A stretch of DNA of 64,000 bases from Fistulifera solaris (lineage: Eukaryota > Bacillariophyta > Bacillariophyceae > Naviculales > Stauroneidaceae): the NCBI GenBank assembly GCA_030295235.1, contig AP026131.1, forward strand, positions 868,001 to 932,000, in the 5' to 3' direction. Below are positions 10,443 through 21,024 of this stretch, piece by piece. Each line of letters opens with the position of its first letter. Positions within the stretch are counted from its first letter, which is position 1. Below the pieces are notes generated by a model. That model searched no databases, was not told the origin of the DNA, and worked only from the letters and a program-made list of their open reading frames with translations. A program made the translations under genes and the position numbers.

Positions 10443-11933
10443 CTAGAAGCCACAATCCCGCACAAAATTCATCATTTCCGATTCAATCCCGGATCTGGTA
10501 TTGCATTGCATATTAATTTCCAAACTAACAATGTAATGAAACCAGTTGGTCGGCAAGTACAAGACTTGACCCGGTTGCAATACCACTTCACTGGATCGAG
10601 CTTCTTGGAATTGCGGGAATTCCTCGAGATTCGGATTTGACCAATCAATCGCCGAGTGACGTGCCGAAGGATGACCCTTCGGATACAAGGCCAGATTCGT
10701 ACACTGATCGGGATGACTGAGAATATACCGCCGGCTTCCACTAAACAACGCAATTGCATTTCGACTCCCATCGAAATGATTTTCCGCAATCACACCCGGC
10801 ATACCGAATCGGCAATGAATTCCTTTCTGTTCTCCGGGCTCGACGACGTAGAGACTCTTTTTCGGTTGAAAGAAGGGTAATTCATCAAACAGCGCCTCCG
10901 TCGCACCACGATCACACGATCCGTCATTGCCCATGGCACCACAACCAATGAGTCGAAAGTACCAATGCGGATCGTCGCGATCGTGACGGGGGGTTTGGGC
11001 GTGATCGTACCATTCGGGATACGACATGCGCATCATTTTGGTGGGTGGTTCCCATCCTGCGGGGATGTTGGCGTTTTTCTTGTGACGACTGCCTCGTCCG
11101 GGTGGAACATAGTACATGAAGTGATTGTTGGCACTGAATTCCGTGCGATGGGGTTCGTCGCCCAACATGCGCGCCATGTAATCCGGTAACGACCATCGCG
11201 CCGTGACTTTTTCGACTTCGGGGTCGTTGACGACAATGAATGGCAAGTGCTGATCGCGATACGTTTCCGCCTTGTGATAATCTTTTTGATAATCAAAGAC
11301 ACAGAGTGACTGATGAATGAGTGCATTGTTGTGTTCATCGAGAGGCGGTACCGTGTTATCGGTCGGCCAGGCGGTGACAATGTCCATGGTTTTCCACGAC
11401 AGTGGATATCCCGGTGGTGGTTCTTGGGGGCAGTTGTAGATATCGTACGAAACTTGATCCGAATTGGTCATTTCCATGGGTTTTGCGACGTAATTAAGTT
11501 GTCCTTTCCGCAAATCGGCCAACAAATCATCGACTTGTTGATCGACGAGCGGGTCGACTTCTTTCCGTAACGACACGTAATGATTCGAGCGGTCTCCTAC
11601 TACTGACATTGAATCGGGGATGCGATAAATGCGATTCCACGGCAACGGGTCTAAATCTAATTCAGCCCCTTCCTCGGTGTGAAAGGCAACATTCTTCTTG
11701 GGCGGAGTATCATTTGTTGTTGCGTCATCAAAGATGTAATTCCATACGTATGACAGCCCCATCAGCACAGCCAAGACAATAGCGAAAGAACCGACGAATA
11801 CTAGAACTGTATTGACGAGCGCCTTCCAGTCGTTTTCAGGGCGCGATCGTTTGCGACGACGTCCGGTTACGGAGGAAGTCGTAGTCGCCGGTGCGGTAGT
11901 GTCCGCAGAGGTGTGAATGCGTCGATGCATCAT
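10443..11933 (-). CDS. Cupin-like (Cupin_8/JmjC-type) type II membrane oxygenase
   Basis: Intact, 496 residues. The Arg/Lys-rich N-terminus precedes one membrane anchor at about residues 43-68, so the catalytic part should face the ER/Golgi lumen. The C-terminal cupin has the expected iron ligands: HFD (His386, Asp388) and a distal His466 in NWFHYIVS. Before the distal His is VLQPGQVLYLPTNW, typical of 2-oxoglutarate-dependent hydroxylases of the cupin_8 class. Known relatives hydroxylate proteins or RNA; the substrate here is unknown. It is a paralogue of the gene at the left edge on the same strand, ~10 kb away. Unspliced and undamaged, unlike that copy. Confidence 0.85.
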   Translation of the reverse strand: MMHRRIHTSADTTAPATTTSSVTGRRRKRSRPENDWKALVNTVLVFVGSFAIVLAVLMGLSYVWNYIFDDATTNDTPPKKNVAFHTEEGAELDLDPLPWNRIYRIPDSMSVVGDRSNHYVSLRKEVDPLVDQQVDDLLADLRKGQLNYVAKPMEMTNSDQVSYDIYNCPQEPPPGYPLSWKTMDIVTAWPTDNTVPPLDEHNNALIHQSLCVFDYQKDYHKAETYRDQHLPFIVVNDPEVEKVTARWSLPDYMARMLGDEPHRTEFSANNHFMYYVPPGRGSRHKKNANIPAGWEPPTKMMRMSYPEWYDHAQTPRHDRDDPHWYFRLIGCGAMGNDGSCDRGATEALFDELPFFQPKKSLYVVEPGEQKGIHCRFGMPGVIAENHFDGSRNAIALFSGSRRYILSHPDQCTNLALYPKGHPSARHSAIDWSNPNLEEFPQFQEARSSEVVLQPGQVLYLPTNWFHYIVSLEINMQCNTRSGIESEMMNFVRDCGF

Positions 11934-12505
11934 CCTTTCGTTTTGTGATAATGAATTACAGATCTCGACTTGGGATTTTCGTTAACAGACGGTCGTTTCA
12001 ACCTCCGGAGAATCAAGATTTAATTGTAAAATGTATTATCGCAAAGAATGGATCAAATGAAACAAGAATGAATGAATATAGTCTCGTCGGACAAGCGACA
12101 ACTGTGAACGAGAAGTGCTAAGTGCTCCGTTGCAAACTACAGTACGTGTATACTTGTACGTGCCAAAAATCTAAACCCGTGAGAAAAAACATACGTTGAA
12201 ACTGTACGTTGCAACGCGCGCGCTCGAGAGGTGCACGCGCGGTTCGGATTTTGTCAGCGTCTGCTTGTATGTCCAATTTCGTCTGTTCGTCTTCACACAC
12301 TTTGCCGGCGTTCATTTTGTTTTGTTGTGCCAAAAAAGAAAGATCACAACACCAAAAGAGCGACGACGACCCATTAGACTACCCCCATTTCTCATTCCTC
12401 GTCGTACGATTTCTATTGGGTTACCTTACCGCTTTGTAAATTTGAACGGAGGTGTTGAAACTTACATTTGTTACCGGCGAATAAACGTTCTTGTCATTCT
12501 ACAAA
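11934..12505. promoter_or_regulatory. Divergent intergenic region, cupin-like gene and RPC11
   Basis: About 570 bp between divergent starts. It contains a CG-rich patch around 12207-12242. ORFs here are short and of low quality. It should hold both promoters; no specific element identified. Confidence 0.35.
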
Positions 12506-12925
12506 ATGTGGTTCTGCCCTGTCGACGGAACGTTGTTATTGGTGGGTTGAAAGAGTCGAAGAGCAATGATTGCTGCTCATTTCACTGCTAGAATCAGCAT
12601 ACTTACCATCCTCTGCTCATGTCTCGCTCTCCTCTAGGTCCGGACGCAAGAAGACAAAAATTATTTTTATTGCACGACGTGTCCCTACGGATGTCCGATT
12701 CAACACAAGCAACAGATTTCGTGTCTTTACACCACCAAGAAAGCCGTCGATGACATATTGGGAGGGTCAGCCGCTTGGGAAAATGTGGATCGGACTATGG
12801 CACGGTGTCCGTCTTGTCATCATCACGAAGCTTATTTTATGCAGATGCAAATTCGAAGTGCCGATGAACCGATGAGTGTCTTTTACAAATGTGTTAAATG
12901 TGCGCACCAATGGAATGACAAGTAA
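12506..12925 (+). CDS. RPC11: DNA-directed RNA polymerase III subunit C11 (POLR3K/RPC11 homologue), two exons
   Basis: Join 12506-12541 and 12638-12925, with a 96-nt GT-AG intron, gives 107 residues (human POLR3K is 108). The N-terminus MWFCP and FYCTTCPY form the N-ribbon. The middle has AVDDILGGSAAWENVD, nearly identical to the family. The C-ribbon has CPSC and CVKC around the hallmark acidic loop QIRSADEPMSVFYKC, which acts in Pol III transcript cleavage, termination and reinitiation. It shares the TFIIS-like zinc fold. Odd: in the first Cys pair the human CPGC is CPVD here, so one zinc ligand appears replaced by Asp. The gene is too split to show as one ORF, but homology is unmistakable. 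Confidence 0.95.
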
Positions 12926-13629
12926 TGAATGGCGAAGAGCCGATGGAGGGAGTGTATCATTGGCGTTGTGAGATAATTGAGCTGGCAAGTGAGTTACAGC
13001 GAACTATAAAGAATTATTGTGGTTAGTGGAAGGCACCAATTGCTACCAAGTAATGTGGTACCCAACAACAACATCATCCACAGCAACATGGCACCCCAAC
13101 GCAAACTATGAGTCTTCACACAGGTCGGAGAAAGTTTTGAAATTGTGGCCATGTCGACTCAATCAATGAAAACCTATCACGTTTCATACTTTCATTCAAA
13201 TTTCTAACTTGGTTAGCTTCAGTGTTTACTTTATCTCGATGTAGATATCGTCAGCAGCCTCACCAACGGTCTCCTTGAGTTAGGATGTCCAACATATTTG
13301 CGGATCGTTGCTTTCCGAATTTACTATAGGCCTGAAGTTGTCCGTTTACAGACACAACTGCATAGCAGTCAGGAATCTTTATGATGTCACGACAACCAAC
13401 AAAATAATCTCTTCATTAGATATACATGTCTATCTTGATAAAACTACCGTCAGCAGCCGATTGGATTGCAGTGAAACATACACGAAAAATGGATGATGTC
13501 AAATTTCATACTCCGGAGTAATACAGTATCCAGCATGCCCTCTGTCGATAAGTTTCCTAAGGAGCCTACGTTAAATGCACGTAGACATTCGCAACACTGT
13601 CTCTGTTGTACGTAGCAATTCTTTAAGAC
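12926..13629. other. Intergenic, with a short dispersed repeat near 13540
   Basis: About 700 bp. Around 13538-13590 it shares a motif block with 47527-47577 (CCCTCTGTCGATAA, then two CTACGT-type half-sites). ORFs are short and unconvincing. The tandem array starts at the end of this stretch. Confidence 0.4.
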
Positions 13630-14600
13630 CCCGTCCGGCGAAAGTGGGGACGCTGAACGGAACCCTTGGTTGTTCGGTTCATGACTCATGACTACTGTAC
13701 AATCCAGTCTTGGCTGGCGTAAACCAACACTCCCGTTTGATAGTGGAAATTCAAGGAGTCGATCCTTGGATTTTCGACGTTAAAATAAAAGAGACTCTTA
13801 ACAAGTAGTTTGAAATCATCATTGTTGCGACTTTATCTACCCATCATTATAATTATATTCGCAGTTGAATGACAATGGACGGATGCGAGAGACGCAAAAC
13901 GGAACCCTTGGTTGTTCCGTTGTTCGGTTCATGACGACTCATGACTACTGTACAATCCAGTCTTGGCTGGCGTAAACTAACGCTCCGTTTGATAGTGGAA
14001 ATTCAAGGAGTCGATCCTCGGATTTTCGACGTGAAAATAAAAGTAACTATTTACAAGTAGTCTGAAATCATCATTTGCAGCTGAATGACAATGGACGGAT
14101 GCGAGAGACGCAAAACGGAACCCTTGGTTGTTCGTTGTTCGGTTCATGACTCATGACTACTGTACAATCCAGTCTTGGCTGGCGTAAACCAACACTCCCG
14201 TTTGATAGTGGAAATTCAAGGAGTCGATCCTTGGATTTTCGACGTTAAAATAAAAGAGACTCTTAACAAGTAGTTTGAAATCATCATTGTTGCGACTTTA
14301 TCTACCCATCATTATAATTATATTCGCAGTTGAATGACAATGGACGGATGCGAGAGACGCAAAACGGAACCCTTGGTTGTTTGTTGTTCGGTTCATGACT
14401 CATGACTACTGTACAATCCAGTCTTGGCTGGCGTAAACCAACACTTCGTTTCATAGTAAAAAACAAAAGAAACTCCTAAACAATAATTACTTGTAGTTTC
14501 AAATCATCATTGTTGCAACTTTATCTACCCAATGACAATGGACGGATGCGAGAGACGCAAAACGGAACCCTTTGTTGTTCGGGTAATGCCTTAACAATCC
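13630..14600 (+). repeat. Left tandem array of a ~240-bp repeat (forward orientation)
   Basis: Five partial to full copies. The block CCAGTCTTGGCTGGCGTAAA starts at 13704, 13957, 14169 and 14418, spaced 253, 212 and 249 bp. The block GAGAGACGCAAAACGGAACC recurs before each of copies 2 to 5. Copies 1 and 3 are almost identical over >150 bp while copy 2 differs, which suggests duplication of a two-unit block. The same repeat lies in reverse orientation at 18485-19180, so the two arrays enclose the aminopeptidase and NTF2-like genes. Confidence 0.85.
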
Positions 14601-14827
14601 CTAATTTTCTGTTTCTTCCAGGCGCTCGTCACGATGAGGCCCAAAGTATTTGGTCGAATTTTCGCCACGACTGCGTTTCAGTCGCGACGAAGCATAATAT
14701 CGCTTTTCGCTCTGGCTCGTTGCAAATCCAAGCTTTCCTTGTTTTTTTGGAGATAGCTTTTTGTTTTCGATCAACGCCAAAGGTATAATACTTTGTTGCA
14801 TTTGCTTACTAATATTATAATTACAGG

Positions 14828-17741
14828 ATGATTGTCAATGATACTTCCTCTGAACGCGTCGTCCTTCCGGGATATGTCGTTCCTGAGCGGTACGTGAGAA
14901 CGCTGCTAGTTGCCTCGATGAGCTGTTGTTGTTTATCGTTTTCTTTGTGTTTTTCTCATGAATTGTTTATCATGCACGTCATATACAGCTACGATTTGTC
15001 CTTGACACCCGATTTGAAAGCCTTTACCTTTAAAGGAAAAGTTGTGATTGATTTTGCCATCGATAGTGACGAACTAGCCAAGAGTAATGGACATCAAATC
15101 ATTTTGCACGCGCAAGAACTCTTGTTTGAGAGCGCTTCTTACACTCTTGATGACAACAAGGATACGACGATTGAGGCAGAACAGATCAATGTCAATTTGA
15201 AAGAAACGACGGTCACGTTTGTCTTTCCGAGTGCCATCCCGGCCACGGCCAAGAATTTGCAACTGACCGTGGTTTATCAAGGTTTCTTGAACAACCAAAT
15301 GGCGGGTTTCTATCGCAGTTCGTATACGAATATGAAGGGCGAATCTTGCATTATGGCATCTACGCAATTTGAAGCACTCGATGCTCGTCGCGCCTTTCCG
15401 TGTGTCGACGAACCCGCTCGCAAAGCCGTCTTCCTCGTCTCGTTGACCATTCCCTCGGATTTGCAGTGCTGTTCCAACATGCCCGAGCGATCCAGCGTCA
15501 GTTTGGATCCGCACACGCGACAAGTCTCGTTTTGGCCGACCCCGCGCATGTCCACGTATTTGCTGGCATTTTGTGTGGGAGAATTCGATTTCGTGCAGGC
15601 ACAAACCACGTCGGGTGTTTTGATCAAAGTGTACACGCCCGTGGGCAAATCCAAGCAGGGAGAGTTTGCGCTAGATTGTGCGTGCAATTGCCTTGAGCTG
15701 TACAATCAATTCTTCAAGGTACCTTATCCTTTGCCCAAATTGGATATGATTGCTATTCCCGAGTTTGCAGCGGGAGCCATGGAGTGAGTCTTTTCTCTTT
15801 AAATACTTTCATTGCATTTTCGAAAATTTTTCCACTCATCTTTTCCTTGCAGAAACTGGGGATTGGTGACCTATCGTGAAGTCGATTTGTTGATTGATCC
15901 GACGCTCGCTAGTTCACAGCAGAAACAGCGGGTAGCGGTGGTGGTCAACCATGAGTTGGCGCATCAATGGTAAGTGAGCCCTCCTGTAGAGCGTGAATGC
16001 TCCTTGCGTCTTTGTAGTCACTCAAGGTAGAATCCTTTGAATAAACAGGTTCGGAAACTTGGTTACGATGGACTGGTGGTCGGGCTTGTGGTTGAATGAG
16101 TCCTTTGCTTCGTGGTGCGAAAATTATGCGACCGACGCATTGTATCCCGATTTTCACATGTGGGACCAGTTTGTCACGGGCCACTTGGCTGCGGCGTTGC
16201 GCTTGGATGCATTGCAGTCGAGTCACCCCATCGATGTCCCCATTCGACATGCTGAGGAGGTCAATCAAGTCTTCGATGCTATTAGTTATTGCAAGGGCGC
16301 AGCGGTGGTCCGCATGATCCAGGCCGTTTTGGGCTTCAATGCCTTTCAAGAAGGATTGCAGCATTATATGAAAGATTTCGCTTACAAGAATACAAGCTCT
16401 ACGGATTTGTGGCAGGCATGGGAGAAAGTGAGTGGGTTGCCGGTTGGAGAACTCATGGGAAGCTGGACGCACCAGATGGGCTTCCCGTTGCTGAAAGTGG
16501 TTAAAGAAGAATGGAAGAGTGATTCCGTTACTTTAGAGTTAGAGCAATCGTGGTTCCTATCAGATGGAACGGTTCCCCCGGAAAAGAAATTGTGGACTAT
16601 TCCTATCATGACTTGCACTGCGGATGGTCCACAAGCCGACATGACGTTGATGCGGGAGGAGACTGCTTCGGTAACGATTCCTCTTCCAAGTGAATCAGGA
16701 TGGATCAAATTAAATGCCGGACAGCAAGTCCCTATGCGTATTCTTTGGACGTCAGAAATGCTTAAGCGCTACCAGGACCCCATTCAAAACGGTAAAATGA
16801 ATGCTATGGACCGTGCCGGGTTGGTTACTGATGCTTATGCGTTGGTCAAAGCCGGTCACATGAAACCAGAGCAACTGATTCAACTCCTTCAATACTACTT
16901 GAAGGAAACCGAGTACGTCGTATGGGAAGGTTTGGCCATGGTGTTAGGGGGTATCGATTCGATTGTTTCGGAGGACGTTGAGTTGTCGAAGCAGTTCCAC
17001 GCTTTTGGAAAGCGAATGGTGTTGAATTTGTTGCCGCACGTTGGCTGGCAAGCACAAACCGGTGAACCTCATTTGACGACGTTGCTACGCGGGCTGCTGA
17101 TAGGGCTTTTGAGCGACTTTGCGTTCGATGACGAAGGTGTTGCAGCGGAAGCGAAATCTCGCTTTCAGTCTTTCTTGGATAATCCCAACGACGTCCAGAG
17201 CTTGCCCAGTGACATTCGCTCACAAGTCTTTAAAATTGTCTTGCAGAATGGCGGTGCTACGGAATATGAACAAGTCAAAGGCTACTACAAGACGGCTTCG
17301 GATAACGCGGAACGTAAGCACGTATTGAACTCGCTCGGTAGTATCCAGGACAAATCGTTGAAGGTTCAAACCATGGAGTGGATGACTTCTGGAGAAATTA
17401 AAATCCAGGATTTCTTTTACGGCATGGGATCGGTCGGCCGTTCCAACAAGATGGGACGTGAAGTAGCATGGCAGTACTTCCAAGACGACTTTGAGAAAAT
17501 CAAAGGCATGGTCGCCAGCGCGTCTAGTTCTCTCATGGACGCCTGCATCGTCATGTGCTGCGGTGGATTCTGCAGTGATGAAAAAGCCAAAGAGATTGAG
17601 CAGTTCTTCGAAGCGCATCCCGTGCCCAAAAGCTCACGCAAAATTGAGCAAACTTTGGAGAACATGCGGGCTAACGCGAACTTCTTGAAGCTGTTGCAGT
17701 CAAGCGACCTATCGAAGGAAACTTTCTGGTCTAATTTGTAA
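14828..17741 (+). CDS. M1-family aminopeptidase (puromycin-sensitive aminopeptidase-like), four exons
   Basis: Join 14828-14889, 14989-15783, 15853-15969, 16049-17741 (888 residues). It removes N-terminal residues from peptides using one zinc ion. The exopeptidase motif GAMEN (residues 283-287) is split by intron 2. The zinc site is HELAHQW (His319, Glu320, His323), with the third ligand Glu342 in [12 protein letters not shown]-terminal ERAP1-like helical domain follows. Intron 1 is 99 nt, in frame and without a stop, so a naive ORF reads through it; splicing joins VVPER to YDLSLTPDL, the family consensus. An upstream in-frame ATG (14634) followed by TAG (14754) could give a targeted isoform if spliced. 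Without it the enzyme is cytosolic. The gene is enclosed by inverted repeat arrays. Confidence 0.93.
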
Positions 17742-17860
17742 CCGCCTAGTCTATGACGAGTGTCGATGATACTTTACAATTGATATCGTTCGATTTGTTC
17801 GAGATGCCATAGCATTAATTTATTTATTTACAAGACCATACATGTCAATAGGGTTGAATC

Positions 17861-18421
17861 TCATTGTGGCTTCTCTAACAGCATCCTTTCCCATTCGGTG
17901 AATGTGCGTGTCACAACCAATTCCTGTATTTTGAGAGTGTCCGAACACACCTTGAATCGAGTTTGGCCCTCGACTGCCATCGGTTGATGATTCGGCTCTA
18001 TATCACAGCTCGTACCAGACCAGGTTCCGGTCTCATACCAGTGTGCGAATACCCAATTGGATTGTCTAGAACATTCCGGACCGTAATGAAATTGAACGAC
18101 ACAATCGGGATGTGCTGTCACAAATTGCATACATCGGTCGACGAGTTGCGTTGCCGGTACGGTACGACGAGACGACTGTAACGCACAGACGTCTCGAATC
18201 GTCGCGGACTCGCCGAAACAGGAACGGATCATCTCGGAATCTTTCTCGGTGACACCTTGAAAATAGCGCCGCACGGTCGCCTCCATCGCCAGCGCCAATT
18301 CGGTCGAAATCATGGGAGAAGACGCTGACAAGGAGCGCACCGGTGTACTGAACAGTGCCGTCAAGAGGAACGAACTATACGCAGCGATTCGTTTGAACAT
18401 TTTTATGTACGACAAGTGCAA
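17861..18421 (-). CDS. Secreted or organelle-targeted NTF2/SnoaL-like protein
   Basis: 186 residues from ATG 18421; a second ATG at 18400 (MFKRIAAYSS) gives a cleaner signal peptide. The leader is basic, then hydrophobic (FLLTALFSTPVRSLSASS). The mature part has the SnoaL/NTF2-like layout: a helix (VRRYFQGVTEKDSEMIRSCFGESATIRDV) and then beta strands (VQFHYGP..., VFAHWYETGTWSG, RFKVCSDTLKIQELVVTRTFTEW). This cone fold serves isomerases, dehydratases and ligand-binding proteins; the activity is not predictable here. It is convergent with the aminopeptidase (120 bp between stops). Confidence 0.75.
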   Translation of the reverse strand: MHLSYIKMFKRIAAYSSFLLTALFSTPVRSLSASSPMISTELALAMEATVRRYFQGVTEKDSEMIRSCFGESATIRDVCALQSSRRTVPATQLVDRCMQFVTAHPDCVVQFHYGPECSRQSNWVFAHWYETGTWSGTSCDIEPNHQPMAVEGQTRFKVCSDTLKIQELVVTRTFTEWERMLLEKPQ

Positions 18422-18484
18422 ATAGATGAAAGACTTTGCTCCTTATCCTCTCGGAGATCATAGAAAATAATGAGAATAATGAGA

Positions 18485-19180
18485 TCATTGTTGGCTGGCA
18501 TAATACAAATTTTTCGTGAATCCTTGAAATTTCACTATGAAACGTTGTGTTGGTTTACGCCAGCCAAGACTGGATTGTAGAGTAGTCGTGAACATGAACT
18601 GAACAACAAAGGGTTCCGTTTTGCGTCTCTCACATCCGTCCATTGTCATTCAATTGCGAATAAAATAGTAATAACGGGTAAGTAAAATCGCAACAATGAT
18701 GATTCTGAATTACTTGTTTGAGAGTTTCTTTTATTTTCACGTCCAAATAATCCGAGGATCGACACCTTGAATTTCCACTATAAAGCGGAGTGTTGGTTTA
18801 CGCCAGCCAAGACTGGATTGTACAGTAGTCATGATTCAAAACCGAAAAACAAAGGGTTCCGTTTTGCGTCTCTCACATCCGTCCATTGTCATTCAACTGC
18901 GAAAAATAGTAATAACGGGTAAGTAAAGTCGCAGGTAAGTAAAGTCGCAACAATGATGATTCTGAACTAGTCACGTCGAAAATCCGTGGATCGACACGAT
19001 GAATTTTCACTATCAAACGGGGTGTTGGTTTACGCCAGCCAAGACTGGATTGTACAGGAGTCATGAACCGAACGACGAACAACAAAGGGATCCGATTTGC
19101 GTCTTTCGCATCCGTCCATCGTCATTCAACTACGAAATATAATTAGGGGTAACTATGAAGTCGCAACAATGATGATTCTA
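18485..19180 (-). repeat. Right tandem array of the ~240-bp repeat (inverted)
   Basis: Three copies read as the reverse complement of the 13630-14600 array. The block CCAGCCAAGACTGG starts at 18560, 18803 and 19036 (spacing 243 and 233 bp). The block TTGCGTCTCTCACATCCGTC follows each of the first two and a diverged form follows the third. A partial fourth copy (TTGGCTGGC) lies near 18492. Copies here are more diverged from each other than in the left array. Confidence 0.85.
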
Positions 19181-19510
19181 GGTTAAGACGAGGGCCGCGA
19201 CGAGGGACGGACGCGCGCGGGCCTCACAACAACGACAACTAAGGAGCTATGTATAGTTCTATTAGCCTTTTACTAGAGAACATTCTTCATCAGAACAAGT
19301 CTAGAAAGCAGCGTGAGTCATCTTGAAAGATCAATTGTCTTCTCTTCACCAAAGAGAGCTGTACGTTGTGGATCTACAATGTCAAAAAAGTAGATGGAGA
19401 GCGTTAATTAAAAGTTATTTGTTGATTCGGTTATACAAAGCAAAATCATTTGAAATGCGCAATTGAAAATCTATACAGAATTATGAGTCGAAGCATGAAC
19501 AATCGTCTTT
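19181..19510. other. Intergenic, no recognised content
   Basis: About 330 bp between the right repeat array and the stop of the pepsin-like gene. It begins with a GC-rich patch (19189-19230); otherwise nothing recognised. Confidence 0.3.
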
Positions 19511-21024
19511 TCACGGATCATTTCCGCCCGAACTCGCCAGAGTCGGTTGCTCATAATGAAACGACTGTTCGACCGAGTTGAGCTCTACTTCCATCGTTTC
19601 CGTGGGCGCAACTCTGTACATGTGACTGTGAAACATAATTTTCTTCAAGGATACTTTCGTCATCAACATTGCACCTAATGCCATGGCAACCATGACAAAA
19701 CCAAAGGATCGACAAGCCGGACCACACATTTGACTCTCTGGTGCTGTGTATTCTTCGTCATTTCTGCTGTCCGGCATCGGAATGCCATTTTCATCAAGAA
19801 CACAGCGACTTTCCGCCCATCCAATGCGACGATTCGTTGAATCGAATGAAACGTCGTATCCTCTCATGGAGTCCGCCCCCAAAACGGTGCGTTTGCTTTT
19901 GGGACTTGACAGCTCAAACTTGTTAATGTATTCTCCCGTTTGATCGTTAAATTCCATAAATTGTTGGGGAGTGATCTCAATGAGCACATCCGTTGGGTGA
20001 TCGGGGTCGTTCGCGAGCATGGACGAAGGTACTGTGTTTTTCTCCGTACCCGCGAGTTGAATAACGATTGTCGGCAATTTGGCCACTTGATTGTAGGTGA
20101 TGTAACGAGGTTGGTCACTGAAGTCATTACCCGTCAACTCCTTCCAGACAGTGCGAAAGGCAACATTGATTGCCCCCGAAAAATGAGAGTGAGCAAAACC
20201 GGATTCGATCACCACAGTCCCGTCGTTGAGGGTTACTTCGGCAAGTTTCAACGTACGTAGCTCGTTTGTCTTAAGATGCAACTTCCGAATATGAACTGCA
20301 TAATGATCTTCTCCTTCCATCTCGGTATACACCATCGGTGTTGAATGGAAACGACTATCGTTTCCACCAAGTATCAATGCACCCGCTTCGCTGCTTCGTT
20401 CTTGTGCAGAAGGACGAAGACAGAGAGAAAAATTCTTGTTTCGGTATCTTTCCAGCTTTATAGAGCTGCGCGATGAAGGACTGCGGAGACGTCCGATCCA
20501 GTGATAGTGTACCGTCCGGATATTGAGAACGGAACCCACCACTGGAGCTGGTTTGACAGGCAAATTCGGTGCGAACGACTGCTGTTTCGGACCCGACAAA
20601 GCAGAAATCGGTGACTTGTCGACCATACCAGTGATCATGACGTGAATAATGACGACCCGCGGTACAGAAGGAAGTTCCCGAACTCTTGGCGCATGTCTCT
20701 CCTTCCCAACAGCTTTCCGGGGACGTACAACGACTTTGTTCGAAGGACATGCTACCCTCCTTGTTAAAAAAGAGTGTGCTGGGTACCACAATCCGCACAG
20801 CCTGTACAAGGAACGACCGTAGCGGGCGCATCCGTGTTGATCATGACAGTTTGCTTTTGCGGAGGCGTTCCGCAATGTAAATCAACGTAGAATCGATTAT
20901 CCTCTTGAAATACTGGTGCTATGATGAGTGATGGCGGCGAATCTGAGAGATTCCGCAGCGAAACAGAATGAACTTCGTTCCAGCCGAAGGCAAATAGCAC
21001 CCCTAGGAAAGTATGAAGAAGCAT
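19511..21024 (-). CDS. Pepsin-like (A1) aspartic protease homologue lacking both catalytic Asp; two frame breaks
   Basis: It begins with a signal peptide (MLLHTFLGVLFAFGW) at 21024. The N-lobe reads FYVDLHCGTPPQKQTVMINTD and CTGCADCG; the C-lobe has AGALILGGND and VVIESGFAHSHFS, then AFRTVWKEL. A membrane segment near the C-terminus (FGFVMVAMALGAML) and a cytosolic tail complete a membrane-anchored layout. In active enzymes the two catalytic motifs are DTGS and D(S/T)GT; here they read NTDA and ESGF, so both Asp are missing. The frame changes at 20766-20771 (A6 on plus) and 20428-20432 (A5 on plus); one base fewer at each restores a continuous protein. It could be a pseudoprotease or a decaying gene copy. 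Confidence 0.75.
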
